From an uncultured Lachnospiraceae bacterium (GTDB taxonomy: Bacteria; Bacillota; Clostridia; Lachnospirales; Lachnospiraceae), in NCBI GenBank assembly GCA_910584725.1, contig CAJUBE010000008.1, positions 62,001 to 126,000 of the forward strand: DNA of 64,000 nt. Reading direction: 5' to 3'. The position numbers were made by a program, and so were the translations under genes. Below the pieces are notes generated by a model. It saw nothing but the letters and a program-made list of their open reading frames with translations, searched no databases and was not told the origin of the DNA. Positions 41,733-51,926 of this stretch are shown here, piece after piece. Positions within the stretch are counted from its first letter, which is position 1, and each line of letters begins with the position of its first letter.

Positions 41733-42410
41733 TTATGTCTCGCGGGAGTCAAGAAAATATCCTGCGCCGCGGGCCGTCCGAATCTCAATATCCGCGTTAA
41801 GCTCCTTCAATTTTTTTCGAAGGAATCCCACATAAGTCCAGACTACGCTTATATCCGACTCCGAATCCTGACCCCAGATCTTATCCATCAAATGCGCCGA
41901 GGAAAACACAAAACGGGGATTTCGCAAAAAAAGCTCCATTAGTTGAAACTCCTTATTGTTCAGACGCACCACCCTGCTCTCGCATATCAGCTCATAGCGG
42001 TTACAGTCAAGCTGCACATTTCCGAACGCCAACCGCTGTTCCGCATATCCCGCGTTCCGCCTGGAAAGGGCCTTCACCCTGGCGATAAACTCCGGGCTCG
42101 CAAAGGGCTTCGGCAGATAATCGTCAGCCCCTGCCTCCAAGCCTGCCACCCGATCCTCAATCTCCGCCCTTGCCGTCAGCATCAGCACGGGAACCCCGGA
42201 GCCCGCCTCCCGAATCTGTCTCAAAACATCCAGCCCGTTTACCTTCGGCATCATAATATCCAGCACCACGACATCGTAATCGCGGCCCTGAAAATAGGTC
42301 AGAGCCTCCGCGCCATCGTGAACCACATCCACGGTAAACTTATTTCTCTCCAATAAAAATTGAAGTCCCTTCGCCAGTTCCGTTTCATCCTCAGCTATTA
42401 AAATGCGCAT
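41733..42410 (-). CDS. OmpR-family response regulator
   Basis: 225 residues: receiver with acidic pair E8/D9 (IAEDETE), phospho-acceptor in VVLDIMMP (D52), K in YLPKPF, and a C-terminal winged helix (LNNKEFQLMELFLRN, then VWTYVGFLRKKL). First gene of a two-gene unit with the kinase at 40442. It diverges from the second system at 42584, sharing a 173-base regulatory gap. Confidence 0.88.
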   Translation of the reverse strand: MRILIAEDETELAKGLQFLLERNKFTVDVVHDGAEALTYFQGRDYDVVVLDIMMPKVNGLDVLRQIREAGSGVPVLMLTARAEIEDRVAGLEAGADDYLPKPFASPEFIARVKALSRRNAGYAEQRLAFGNVQLDCNRYELICESRVVRLNNKEFQLMELFLRNPRFVFSSAHLMDKIWGQDSESDISVVWTYVGFLRKKLKELNADIEIRTARGAGYFLDSRET

Positions 42411-42583
42411 GTCGATATCCTCTGCTTTTCTCCCTTTCCCCCATTAGAAGCAATATAAGTGTAGCTATTTTATCATATTTTACGGAGCTTTCACAACGCC
42501 TCCTTAACATATTGTTTTTACACCGCAGTTATTATATGATATGTTCATAAATCAGTTCAATCTTTGCAATGGAGCGTGCACAT

Positions 42584-43276
42584 ATGACCCGGGAAATTTT
42601 ACTTTTAGAGGACGACGACAGCCTCAACCACTCTGTCAGTCTGAAGTTGAAAAAGGAGGGCTACACCGTCCGCAGCGCCTTCACGGTAAAAGAGGCTTTT
42701 CTGCTTTTTCGGCAGTTTTCTCCCTCTCTGATTATTTGCGACATTACCCTGCCCGACGGAAACGGTCTTGACTTCTGTGCCCGTATAAGGCAGGAGAGCG
42801 ACGTACTCTTCCTGTTTCTGACCGCCCTTGACACGGAGGAAGATATGATGGCCGGTTATCGACAGGGCGCGGACGATTATATCACCAAACCTTTCTCATT
42901 AGCCGCGCTGGTCTCCAAGGTCGGCGCACTCTTAAAACGGTTTCCTGCCGAGCAGGCGAAAACCATTGTATCCGGAAATATCACACTCTACCCGGAAGAA
43001 AAGCGGGCTGCAAAGAACAATGCAAATTTGGTTCTCACCGCCCGGGAATACTCCCTGCTCGCTTTCTTTATGGAAAATCCTATGAAAGTTCTGTCACGCG
43101 GGCAGCTCTTGGAAGCCATCTGGGACATCGAGGGCAATTTTGTCGATGAGAATACCCTCTCCGTCAATATCAGAAGACTGCGGGAAAAAATGGAGGACAA
43201 TCCTTCCGCCCCCGCCATCTTGAAAAATATCCGGGGGCTGGGCTATATCTGGGAAAGGAAATGTGAAAAACGATGA
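42584..43276 (+). CDS. OmpR-family response regulator linked to an ABC exporter
   Basis: 230 residues: receiver (LLLEDDDSLNH, phospho-acceptor in ICDITLPDG, K in YITKPF) and winged helix (LTAREYSLLAFFMENP, NTLSVNIRRLREKM). The ATG at 42584 has GGAG ten bases upstream and is preferred over one at 42569. A TTGTTT-17-TATGAT promoter can be drawn upstream at about 42513-42541. Its stop overlaps the kinase start by four bases. Order regulator, kinase, ATPase, permease is that of peptide-responsive resistance systems. Confidence 0.87.
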   Translation: MTREILLLEDDDSLNHSVSLKLKKEGYTVRSAFTVKEAFLLFRQFSPSLIICDITLPDGNGLDFCARIRQESDVLFLFLTALDTEEDMMAGYRQGADDYITKPFSLAALVSKVGALLKRFPAEQAKTIVSGNITLYPEEKRAAKNNANLVLTAREYSLLAFFMENPMKVLSRGQLLEAIWDIEGNFVDENTLSVNIRRLREKMEDNPSAPAILKNIRGLGYIWERKCEKR

Positions 43277-44547
43277 CAACCACTTTGAAAACATCCGGGT
43301 TTGCATGGAAAACCTGCACGCTTATTTCGTGTCTGTCCGTGCTTTTTGTCTGCATATACGGCTTCTGGGGATTTTCCCTTCTGAACGCGCAATATACATT
43401 GGAACAGAAGCAATACGGGAATATCGCGGGCGCGATTCTCTCCGAATACCCCGAGGCGGAACAGACATTGATCGCCGCCATGCAGGACACAGATTACGGC
43501 TATCTGGACAAGGGATTTTCCATCCTTACCAAATACGGATACCGGGAAAACATGCTGATGACCGACGTCCCTTACTACCATTCCGCTCTCCTGTCCTTCT
43601 TTTCCCTTCTGGCTGTCGTCCTCCTCATTGATCTCCTCCTTATCGCGCTCTGTTTCTTTTTCTTTTATAAAAGCCGGAGACAACAGGAACGGTGTCTGCA
43701 TGAAATACTGGAATATTATCTTGCGGACAACTATTCGCCCCTTGTGGAGCAGAAAAGCCGGAAGCCTGTTTTTAGCGAATCCTTCACCGACACCCTCCTC
43801 AAACTGGGACATAAGCTGAAGGCAAAAACACAGGCGCTGGAGGAAGAGCGTGACCACACAAAAACGCTTGTCACCGATATCTCCCATCAGTTGAAAACAC
43901 CTGTCAGCGCCTTGAAAAGCTGTTTTGCCATGTGTATAGAGGCAGATTCCGAAACGGAGCGCTCCGATTTCTTAGAAAGATGCGCCGGACAATTATCGCA
44001 TCTGGAAAATTTGATGACTGAATTAGTCAATATCTCCCGTCTGGAAACCCACATGGTCACGCTGAAACAGGAGCACGTCCTTTTGTCCGACCTGCTCGCC
44101 GACGCTGTGAATATGATATATGAAAAAACGCTGCCTAAAAATATCACCGTAGAGCTGCTTGCGCCCAACGGAGGAACCGATTCCTGTGTCCCACTGTTTT
44201 TGGACAGGCGCTGGACTGCCGAGGCGGTAGCAAACCTTCTGGACAACGCAGTCAAATATTCCCCGGCAGACAGCACGGTAACCCTGCGCCTCCACCAGTT
44301 TTACAGCTATATCAGTCTGGAAATTGAGGACGAGGGCATCGGCGTCTCCCCGGAGGATGCCAGCCGGATCTTCCAGCGTTTCTACCGGGGCAGCCACCCG
44401 GTCGTCAAGCAGACCGAGGGCTCCGGCGTGGGGCTTTATCTGACCAGACGCATTCTGGAAGCGCAGGGCGGCACCATAAGCGTGAAACCGGCAGCGGAAA
44501 AAGGAAGTATTTTCACCGTGCATCTCCCCCTGCCGAAATATATGTAA
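43273..44547 (+). CDS. Sensor histidine kinase linked to an ABC exporter
   Basis: 424 residues. Two membrane helices (about 14-36 and 97-123) with a short external loop of about 60 residues; H-box TDISHQLKTPVSALK, N-box LLDNAVKYS, GSGVGLYLTR. A HAMP-like linker is not obvious. It works with the regulator that it overlaps and likely controls the ABC genes downstream. Confidence 0.87.
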   Translation: MTTTLKTSGFAWKTCTLISCLSVLFVCIYGFWGFSLLNAQYTLEQKQYGNIAGAILSEYPEAEQTLIAAMQDTDYGYLDKGFSILTKYGYRENMLMTDVPYYHSALLSFFSLLAVVLLIDLLLIALCFFFFYKSRRQQERCLHEILEYYLADNYSPLVEQKSRKPVFSESFTDTLLKLGHKLKAKTQALEEERDHTKTLVTDISHQLKTPVSALKSCFAMCIEADSETERSDFLERCAGQLSHLENLMTELVNISRLETHMVTLKQEHVLLSDLLADAVNMIYEKTLPKNITVELLAPNGGTDSCVPLFLDRRWTAEAVANLLDNAVKYSPADSTVTLRLHQFYSYISLEIEDEGIGVSPEDASRIFQRFYRGSHPVVKQTEGSGVGLYLTRRILEAQGGTISVKPAAEKGSIFTVHLPLPKYM

Positions 44548-44630
44548 ATGGAAACCGGCAGTCCGATTTCATAAGCTTTCAATTTTTTGCATTTTGTAAG
44601 TCTCCCGTAAGATTACTGCCGTAAACTAAA

Positions 44631-44667
44631 GTGAGAAGTAATTCTAAAGACGTCCCGCCATAGGACA
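44631..44667 (+). repeat. Palindromic repeat family 1, half copy B
   Basis: GTGAGAAGTAATTCTAAAGA followed by the CGTCCCGCCATAGGAC block matches the left part of copy A at 1645 almost exactly and then stops, 30 bases before the ABC ATPase start. Confidence 0.7.
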
Positions 44668-44696
44668 GAAGAAAAGAAAGGCAGGAATCAAATCAT

Positions 44697-45413
44697 ATGA
44701 AAAACCACACGGACATTATGTTAAAAACTGAGGACTTATGCAAATATTACGGCACAGGCGACAATCAGGTCAAAGCCGTTGATCACGTCAATCTGGAAAT
44801 CCGGCAGGGCGAGTTTGTCTCCATCGTCGGCAAATCGGGCAGCGGCAAGTCCACGCTGCTTCACATGCTGGGCGGGCTGGACAATCCCACCTCCGGCAAG
44901 GTCTTTATCGACGGGGAAAACATCGCTTCCTTCAAGGAAGAAAAACTCTCCAAGATCCGACGCCGCAAAATCGGCTTCATTTTTCAAGCTTACAATCTCA
45001 TCCCCTCCCTCAACGTGTGGGAGAACATCGTCCTTCCCCTCGGACTGGACGGCAAACCCATAGACGAATCGTTTATAAACGATATTATAAAGACGCTTGG
45101 GCTTTCGGACAGAGTAAAACATCTCCCCAACACCCTGTCCGGCGGTCAGCAGCAGAGATGCGCCATCGCCAGAGCCATTGCGGCAAAGCCTTCCATCATA
45201 CTCGCCGACGAACCCACCGGCAATCTGGACACCCGTACCGGCGATGAGACGATGGCTCTCTTAAAGGCATCCGCCGCAAAATACGGGCAGACCCTCGTGG
45301 TCATCACCCACAATGAAGAAGTGGCACAGATGGCGGAGCGCACGATCATTCTGGCGGACGGACGCATCCTCTCCTCCGGGGAAAGCGAGGTGGATTCCGA
45401 TGAAGAGAACTAA
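44697..45413 (+). CDS. ABC transporter ATP-binding protein (MacB/LolD-like)
   Basis: 238 residues with Walker A GKSGSGKST, Q-loop FIFQAYNL, signature LSGGQQQRCAIARA, Walker B IILADEPTGNLD and H-switch VITHNEEVA. This subfamily drives exporters with FtsX-like permeases. Its end overlaps the permease start by 14 bases. Control by the upstream two-component system is inferred from order. Confidence 0.9.
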   Translation: MKNHTDIMLKTEDLCKYYGTGDNQVKAVDHVNLEIRQGEFVSIVGKSGSGKSTLLHMLGGLDNPTSGKVFIDGENIASFKEEKLSKIRRRKIGFIFQAYNLIPSLNVWENIVLPLGLDGKPIDESFINDIIKTLGLSDRVKHLPNTLSGGQQQRCAIARAIAAKPSIILADEPTGNLDTRTGDETMALLKASAAKYGQTLVVITHNEEVAQMAERTIILADGRILSSGESEVDSDEEN

Positions 45414-47916
45414 TACGGTAAGGAGCCTTGCACTGAGTAAGCTGCGCTACAATAAAAGCCGCACGCTGCTCACCGGCATCGCCATCATGCTCACCACCAT
45501 GCTGCTCATGGCAATCGGCACGGTCGGCACCGGCGCACTGGATATGAACCGGCAGATGTACGCGCTGGCGGACTATCATGCCCGCTTTGGCGGCTTAACG
45601 CCCGAACAGGTAAATGTCCTGTCAAATCATATTCAGGTGGAAGCGCTAACCACCACGGAAGTCTTTGCATATATCGAAAACGGAAAGATGAACGGCGCCC
45701 TTACCTATCAGGAGACCCTGAAGAATGAACAGTCCGCAGACGACGGCTCCTTGCACTCTGTGGCGCTTGCCTCCGGGCATTATCCTGAAGCGGAGAACGA
45801 AATCTGTTCCTCCCCCGCCTTCTTCCGCCGCGTCGGCGCAGAGCCTGTCATCGGCGGCAAAGTAACGCTCTCTTTCCGGGTAGACGGCAAAGGGAAAATT
45901 CTGACCAGAGAATTTACCATCAGCGGCTTGGAGCCGGACGTGGAAATCTCCGATCAGATCGACGACAGCCGCCTGATGTGGACCGGCCGCATCTCCAAAG
46001 CCCTTTTAGACAGCTACAAAGCGGACGGGCTTTACGAATCCGAGCCGGACGCCACCCTGCGCGTCCACGGGGAAGAGGAGCTGACCTTTGATGAAATGAC
46101 AGACCAGATCAACGCTGTCGCCGCGGATATCGGGCTGGACGAGGGACGGGTCAATATCAACAAGGAATATCTTTTCACCGCGACCGACCCGGGTACGGAA
46201 GCCATGGCGATCATGGCTGTCATCGGTCTGATTGTGATCTTCTTTTCCTCTCTGGTGATCTACAGCATCTACTATGTGGGCGTGATCACCGATGTGCAGG
46301 AGATCGGTAAGTTAAAAGCGCTGGGCGCGTCGGGACGCCAGATCGCCAGATTGTTTTACTGGCAGGGCGCCATCGTGTCCGCCTTTGCGGTTCCTGTGGG
46401 GCTGTTACTCGGCTTCCTGCTGCCCTACCTGCTGTTTCCGCTGGCTTTGTGGGCATACAGCAGCGGTTCCGCCATCAGCTCCTACTCCCGCGACGCGGCA
46501 GAAGCGGTCATCGGACAGCTTCACATGTTTTCCCTGCCCGTGCTGCTCATAGCGGCTGTGGCTTCGCTGATCACTGTAGCTGTTTCATTGCGAAAGCCCA
46601 TCCGCATGGCGAAAAAAGTTTCCCCGGTGGAAGCCATCCGCTATCAGGAAAACACAAGCGACCGCAAGAGTCGCAAGGGACACGCCGAGGTAAAGGTGTC
46701 CACGCTGACCCTTGCCAACCTGACACGCAACAGGAAGCGTACCGCCGTCACCATCCTCACCATGGGCTTAAGCTGTGTGCTCTTTATATGTGTATCCGCC
46801 GTGCTATGCAGCGTCAGCGCGGAGGATCTGGCGAGAAGAAGCATCCCCAGAGGCGATTTTCGCATCGCTCTGGACTATGCCCTCTATAATGATAAGGAAT
46901 ATCCCGAAAACAATCTGGAAAATCTGGTACAGCAGGAATATTTCAGCGAGGCTTTTCTTTCCAGACTATCCTCCATAGAGGGCGTGGAATCCGTGGAACG
47001 TGCACCCGGCAAAATCATCTCCTCCACCGATATGGAGTCGCCCATGTACGAGGACTACGAGAACCACCTGCCGCTCTCCTACTTTACCAGAGACGATGTG
47101 GCGGAATTAAGCGCCTATTTGGAACAGGGCAGCATCGACTACGACCGTATGACGGCGAACAATGAGATTGTCTGCACCGCTGTTTACTCTTTTCAACAAT
47201 ACGGTCTTTCCATAGGCGATACCTTCCCGATCACCCTCCACGACGGCAGCCGGGAAATTCCCCTGACGGTGACGCTCGCCGCCCTGACCCAGCCGGATGC
47301 TGATTTCGCTCTTCTGGTTATGACGGAGGATACATGGAACAGTCTGGGACTAATCTGCGATCCCACCACATCCGTCTATCTGCATGTGGACGACGCGCAC
47401 TATGACAGCGTGAAAGAGACTTTGATGGAACTGGCAGCTGAAAACGGACACTTTACACTCTATTGCATGGATGTAGAGCTGGCGATCGGACACTCTTCCA
47501 TCGATCTGATGAAGAATCCGCTCTATCTGCTTCTGATCCTGATCGCCGTGATCGGTTTTATCAATCTGATCAACACGATGATCACCAGCATCGTCACGCG
47601 GAAGAAGGAGCTGGGCATTCTGCAGGCTCTCGGTCTCTCAGACAGACAGCTAGTGCGTATGCTCTCCGGGGAAGGGCTTGTCTTCACAGCGGGCACGCTC
47701 CTGATCAGCCTGACTCTCGGCAACGCTGCCGGATATCTGTTGTTCCTCTGGGCAAAGGACGAGCACCTTATGAGCATCAGCCACTACCACTATCCCCTCT
47801 GGGAAACCGTCGGGCTCGCGTTGGTTCTTTTGATTGGTCAGACTGCGATTACACTGTTTATCAATAAAAAAGTGAAAAAAGAGAGCCTGATCGACCGCAT
47901 CCGAAACGAAGAATAA
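45400..47916 (+). CDS. FtsX-like ABC transporter permease
   Basis: 838 residues. Layout: helix near 20-40, a large external domain, three helices at about 265-400, a second N-terminal-like helix near 460, another external domain, and three helices at about 690-820. Two FtsX domains are thus fused in one chain. Start ATG 45400 with GAGGTGG upstream. Probably moves peptides or lipids, or acts as a mechanotransmitter; substrate unknown. Confidence 0.87.
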   Translation: MKRTNTVRSLALSKLRYNKSRTLLTGIAIMLTTMLLMAIGTVGTGALDMNRQMYALADYHARFGGLTPEQVNVLSNHIQVEALTTTEVFAYIENGKMNGALTYQETLKNEQSADDGSLHSVALASGHYPEAENEICSSPAFFRRVGAEPVIGGKVTLSFRVDGKGKILTREFTISGLEPDVEISDQIDDSRLMWTGRISKALLDSYKADGLYESEPDATLRVHGEEELTFDEMTDQINAVAADIGLDEGRVNINKEYLFTATDPGTEAMAIMAVIGLIVIFFSSLVIYSIYYVGVITDVQEIGKLKALGASGRQIARLFYWQGAIVSAFAVPVGLLLGFLLPYLLFPLALWAYSSGSAISSYSRDAAEAVIGQLHMFSLPVLLIAAVASLITVAVSLRKPIRMAKKVSPVEAIRYQENTSDRKSRKGHAEVKVSTLTLANLTRNRKRTAVTILTMGLSCVLFICVSAVLCSVSAEDLARRSIPRGDFRIALDYALYNDKEYPENNLENLVQQEYFSEAFLSRLSSIEGVESVERAPGKIISSTDMESPMYEDYENHLPLSYFTRDDVAELSAYLEQGSIDYDRMTANNEIVCTAVYSFQQYGLSIGDTFPITLHDGSREIPLTVTLAALTQPDADFALLVMTEDTWNSLGLICDPTTSVYLHVDDAHYDSVKETLMELAAENGHFTLYCMDVELAIGHSSIDLMKNPLYLLLILIAVIGFINLINTMITSIVTRKKELGILQALGLSDRQLVRMLSGEGLVFTAGTLLISLTLGNAAGYLLFLWAKDEHLMSISHYHYPLWETVGLALVLLIGQTAITLFINKKVKKESLIDRIRNEE

Positions 47917-47990
47917 CTCTTGGCAATAATATACAATTTTTTCTCATCTTTCACTGATTTATTGTATATTAATACAAAAAGTATTCTAAT

Positions 47991-48020
47991 AAGCGCAGGT
48001 CTTTTGATCTGCGTTTATTT
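47991..48020 (+). terminator. Terminator after the permease gene
   Basis: GCGCAGGTC pairs with GATCTGCGT around TTTT, followed by TTATTTCTG. Confidence 0.65.
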
Positions 48021-48051
48021 CTGTTAATTTTCCATATGAGGAGGTCCCATT

Positions 48052-49506
48052 ATGACAAAAGCACAATACAGAGCTGCCAATTCCAAAATTTTTCCTGTTG
48101 TTATGATAATACTCGGCTATTATCTGATTACTTTTTTACTGTCGATTATCACAGGAAACAGCACATGGAAAGTGTGGATACAGATTGGGATTTCCCTTTC
48201 CGCGGTCTTAGTCAGTATTTTTGCACTCATCAAAAACAGGGAAACCAAGGCATGCTCAGTCGCACTCATGGGTTCCTGCGCCCTTGCCTACGTAGTAATC
48301 GTTCTTTTGAACAGAAACGCCGGCATCTATGCTTATGTATTTGCTTTAATCGTTTCCTCACTGGCTTTCTTAAACGTAAAACTTGCTTTTTGCGGCAACG
48401 CCGTTGCCATCCTCGCCAATGTGCTGCGGATTTGCATCAACTATACTTCTGAGGGAGACTATATGACCCACTCAATTCTGGAAATCTTCTCCCTGCTGCT
48501 GATGGCTCTCGCATCCATCACGGTGACCCGCCTTCTGATCCGGTTCAACGAAGAAAATATGGCTTCCATCACGGACGCTGCAAAGGCGCAGGAAATCACA
48601 AACCAGACCATGGTGCAGGTAGCCGACAAAATATCTTCCCACTTTGCTGACGCCATGAAAATGGTGGACGAGCTGAAACAGTGTGTGGACACCTGCAATT
48701 TCGCTATGGAAAACATTGCGGACAGCACGGAAAATACTGCAGAATCCATTCAGGCACAGGCTGCCATGTGTGTGGAGATCCATACCGCCTCCGATACCGC
48801 AGACGGTGAAATCCGTGCGATGATGGACGCTTCCGACAGAACCATGCAGACCATCTCCGAGGGTTCCGCGGAAATACAGAAGTTAAAAGAACAGGCTGAA
48901 AACGTTGCCTCCGCCAGTGACACGACGGTACAGATGATTTCCCGTCTGACCGCCCAGATCGACAATGTGCAGGAATTTATCGGCACCATCTTAAACATTG
49001 CCGGAAAGACAAACCTGCTCGCCCTGAACGCTTCCATCGAAGCCGCCAGAGCCGGCGAGGCGGGAAAGGGCTTTGCCGTGGTAGCTGACGAGATCAGGGA
49101 GCTTTCCGCACAGACCAAAGAGGCGTCCAACAATATTACCACCATCATAGGCGAACTGAACAGCGACGCCAGATCAGCAAATGCGAGTATTGAAGCTTCC
49201 GCCGCTTCCGTGCGGACACAGAATGACATGATCGAAAATATGCGCGGTCGTTTTGAAAATATCCATCGGGAAATGACCGAGCTGGCAGAAAAAGTAAAAA
49301 ATACGGAGGAGAGCGTCAATGTGATACTCACCTCCACAGATACCATTTCCGAAAATATAACACATCTCTCCGCCACGAGCGAAGAAGTTGCCGCATCCTC
49401 CACCGAAGGCCTCCGCACTTCCGAGACTTCCGTAAAGAATATGAACTCCTGCAAGGAGGTGTTGGAAAAGATTTCCTCCCTTGCCATGACACTGAAAGCG
49501 AATTAA
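48052..49506 (+). CDS. Methyl-accepting chemotaxis-type receptor without a large external sensor
   Basis: 484 residues. Six or so membrane helices fill the first 165 residues with only short loops, then a coiled-coil signalling domain whose hairpin tip reads GKTNLLALNASIEAARAGEAGKGFAVVADEIRELS in pieces characteristic of chemoreceptors. The signal may be membrane-borne. There is no HAMP domain. A GAGGAGG ribosome site is upstream. It converges on fabH with repeat copy C filling the gap. Confidence 0.87.
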   Translation: MTKAQYRAANSKIFPVVMIILGYYLITFLLSIITGNSTWKVWIQIGISLSAVLVSIFALIKNRETKACSVALMGSCALAYVVIVLLNRNAGIYAYVFALIVSSLAFLNVKLAFCGNAVAILANVLRICINYTSEGDYMTHSILEIFSLLLMALASITVTRLLIRFNEENMASITDAAKAQEITNQTMVQVADKISSHFADAMKMVDELKQCVDTCNFAMENIADSTENTAESIQAQAAMCVEIHTASDTADGEIRAMMDASDRTMQTISEGSAEIQKLKEQAENVASASDTTVQMISRLTAQIDNVQEFIGTILNIAGKTNLLALNASIEAARAGEAGKGFAVVADEIRELSAQTKEASNNITTIIGELNSDARSANASIEASAASVRTQNDMIENMRGRFENIHREMTELAEKVKNTEESVNVILTSTDTISENITHLSATSEEVAASSTEGLRTSETSVKNMNSCKEVLEKISSLAMTLKAN

Positions 49507-49641
49507 CCGCCATGTCACAGCTTAGCTGTGACTCAAATCAATGCGGAGAATGCCGTATTTCAGGCATTCTCCTGAGTGAAACATAGAACTTCTTAACGAA
49601 GCAGCCTCTGCTGCTGAGTTTTAGAAGTTCTTTTCACTCTA
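49507..49641 (-). repeat. Palindromic repeat family 1, copy C
   Basis: It fills the whole gap between the receptor stop (49506) and the fabH stop (49642). The modules are, in reverse order to copy A, TCACAGC/GCTGTGA, GGAGAATGCC/GGCATTCTCC and the outer stem; the variable inner hairpin here is GCAGCC/GGCTGC-like. It may serve as a two-way terminator. Confidence 0.8.
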
Positions 49642-50607
49642 TTACCACTCTATGACGGCTGACGCCCATGTCAGACCGCCGCCAAAGCCGCTTAATGCAA
49701 CTTTCATGCCGGGCTTTAACAGCCCTTTGCGGTTCATTTCGTCGAGCAGAATCGGCACGCTCGCCGCGGATATATTTCCACAGTGATCCAGACTGACCGG
49801 GAACTTATCCTCGGTGATGCGGAGCCGTTTCGACACCGACTGTATAATGCGGATGTTCGCCTGATGCAAGGCGAAGTAATCAATGTCATCCGGCGCAAGT
49901 CCCGCCGCCTCAATGGTCTTTTGTAAGGAGGCTGGCACCGTGGTCACGGCGAATTTATAAACTTCCTGCCCGTCCATGTGAACATAGGGCATCTTCTGGT
50001 ACGTCTTAACCAGCGGGTTGTTGTTGGCACGCCCCGGACATGCAAGCACTTCTCCCTTCGTCCCGTCGGATCCCTGATCAAAAGCAAGCATACCGCAGTT
50101 CTCGTCTGCACATACCACCGCCGCGCCCGCGCCGTCGCCGAAGAGTACGCAGGTGCTCCTGTCCTCCCAGTCCACGATCTTGGAGAGCGTCTCCGCCCCC
50201 AGAATCAGAGCCGTTTTGTAAATCCCCGCCTGTATATACGCGTTGGCTATATTCAGCGCAAACATAAAGCCGGAGCACGCCGCATTGATGTCAAAGGCAA
50301 CCGCCCTGTGCGCGCCGATCGCCGCCTGCACTTCACAGGCACATGCCGGCGTCACGAAATCCGGCGATACCGTGCCCAGAATAATCAAGTCAAGATCTTC
50401 CGCAGTCACGCCCGCGTTTTCCATGGCGCGCTTTGCCGCCTCTACAGACATGCTTGCCGTTGTCTCTTCCTTTACCAGATGCCTCTCCCTGATTCCTGTC
50501 CTGCTGCTGATCCACTCGTCGGAAGTATCCATCAGCTTGGACAGATCATCGTTTGTCACCACTGTCTCTGGCAGACAGCTCCCCGTTCCTATGATTCTTG
50601 TTTTCAT
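49642..50607 (-). CDS. fabH: Beta-ketoacyl-ACP synthase III
   Basis: 321 residues with the Cys-His-Asn triad: C111 (INAACSGFMFA), His in FALHQANIRI and Asn in HCGNISAAS. It condenses acetyl-CoA with malonyl-ACP to start fatty acid chains. It is the last gene of the fab cluster, unlike the usual first position. The start is ATG 50607 (GAGG upstream); the frame upstream is spacer sequence with hairpins. Confidence 0.92.
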   Translation of the reverse strand: MKTRIIGTGSCLPETVVTNDDLSKLMDTSDEWISSRTGIRERHLVKEETTASMSVEAAKRAMENAGVTAEDLDLIILGTVSPDFVTPACACEVQAAIGAHRAVAFDINAACSGFMFALNIANAYIQAGIYKTALILGAETLSKIVDWEDRSTCVLFGDGAGAAVVCADENCGMLAFDQGSDGTKGEVLACPGRANNNPLVKTYQKMPYVHMDGQEVYKFAVTTVPASLQKTIEAAGLAPDDIDYFALHQANIRIIQSVSKRLRITEDKFPVSLDHCGNISAASVPILLDEMNRKGLLKPGMKVALSGFGGGLTWASAVIEW

Positions 50608-50624
50608 GTTAATCCTCTTTCTGC

Positions 50625-50690
50625 CTTCTCCGCAGCGCCGCTCGTGAAACCTTCGGTTTCCCTCGCTCGCGGGCTTCGCCCTATCATCCG
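50625..50690. repeat. Hairpins in the fabH leader
   Basis: GAAACC-TTC-GGTTTC and GGGC-TTC-GCCC stems lie close together in the 150-base gap upstream of fabH. Confidence 0.45.
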
Positions 50691-50757
50691 CTAATCTGAC
50701 CAAATTGTCTGCAAGCAGCCATTTGCTCATCTTATCGTCTGGCACTGCTCATTGCCA

Positions 50758-51813
50758 TCACGCAAACTCCTCCAATATATCTCTCACGTGTTCCAGATGG
50801 GTGGCGCGGTATGCGTTGGCGCCGCAGAAAAGCAGCGCTTCGTCCACCTTTCCCTTCACGGCATTTACAAGCGCGTCCGTGATACAGTAAGGCGTGTCCG
50901 CCCCCTTGCAGGTGCTGATGCAGAGGTGACATTTCTCATGTGGAATCTTCCCCTCCTTCGCCCGCTTCATAAAGGGATTCAAGATCGCCCGTCCCGGCAT
51001 ACCGACAGGACTCTGCACAATGACGATATCTTCCTTTTTCGCGTCAATATAGCTCTGCTTGTAAGCCGGATCCGCATCGCACTCGTAGGTGGTCACAAAA
51101 CGCGTCGCCATCTGTACGCCGGAAGCCCCCATTTCCAGATAATGTTCCATATCCTCACGGGTATACACGCCGCCCGCCATCACCACCGGGATCTCCGTGC
51201 CATGCGCCGCCGCAGTCTCATTGACTTGTGCGATAATTGCTTTCACCTCATCGTCGTAATGCAGCCCTTCCACATCCACAAGCTGTTCTTTGTGAAAGCC
51301 CAGATGTCCGCCCGCCAGGGGTCCTTCGATCACGACAGCATCGGGCAGCCTGCTATACTTTTTCCACCAGTATTTCATAATCACCTGCACGGATTTCACG
51401 CTGGACACGATAGGCGCAAGCTTCGTTTTCGCCGTCCCGACGATCTTTGGCAGGTCCATGGGCAGTCCCGCCCCGGATATAATTAAGTCTATGCCCGCCG
51501 CCACAGCCGCCTTGACATATTCCTCATACTTTCTGGTCGCCACCATGATATTGACGCCCAGCGCCCCGCCTTTCGCGATCTCTCTCGCTTTGGCAATCTC
51601 CGTGCCGATCGCCCGCAGATTCGCCCCAATCGGGTCTGTGTCAAAATCCGGCTCCCGGTAGCCGATCTGCGCCGTGGAAATCACGCCGATTCCGCCCTCC
51701 TTCGCCACATTTCCGGCAAGAGAGGAAAGGCTGATGCCCACGCCCATACCGCCCTGAATCACCGGCACCCGGGCCACTAAGTCTCCTATCTTTAACGGTT
51801 TCACATTTCCCAT
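50758..51813 (-). CDS. FabK-like FMN enoyl reductase or nitronate monooxygenase
   Basis: 351 residues of the TIM-barrel FMN family: VPVIQGGMGVGIS, GVNIMVATRKYEEY, ISGAGLP, IEGPLAGGHLGF, VVMAGGVYTRED and MATRFVTTYECDAD. It is longer than FabK at 56066 and diverges from it, with a cysteine-containing tail (CHLCISTCKG). Position inside the fab cluster suggests a fatty-acid role, such as a second enoyl reductase or an accessory flavoprotein; nitronate oxidation is the family alternative. Confidence 0.8.
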   Translation of the reverse strand: MGNVKPLKIGDLVARVPVIQGGMGVGISLSSLAGNVAKEGGIGVISTAQIGYREPDFDTDPIGANLRAIGTEIAKAREIAKGGALGVNIMVATRKYEEYVKAAVAAGIDLIISGAGLPMDLPKIVGTAKTKLAPIVSSVKSVQVIMKYWWKKYSRLPDAVVIEGPLAGGHLGFHKEQLVDVEGLHYDDEVKAIIAQVNETAAAHGTEIPVVMAGGVYTREDMEHYLEMGASGVQMATRFVTTYECDADPAYKQSYIDAKKEDIVIVQSPVGMPGRAILNPFMKRAKEGKIPHEKCHLCISTCKGADTPYCITDALVNAVKGKVDEALLFCGANAYRATHLEHVRDILEEFA

Positions 51814-51926
51814 CTATTTTTCCTTGTCCTTCCGATACGCGCCTGATATCAGCAGCTGTTATGCCCCTCAAATATTACGCTGCCAAATCCTTCCAATCCT
51901 TCCGCGGAATGAACCGGTTATAGGTC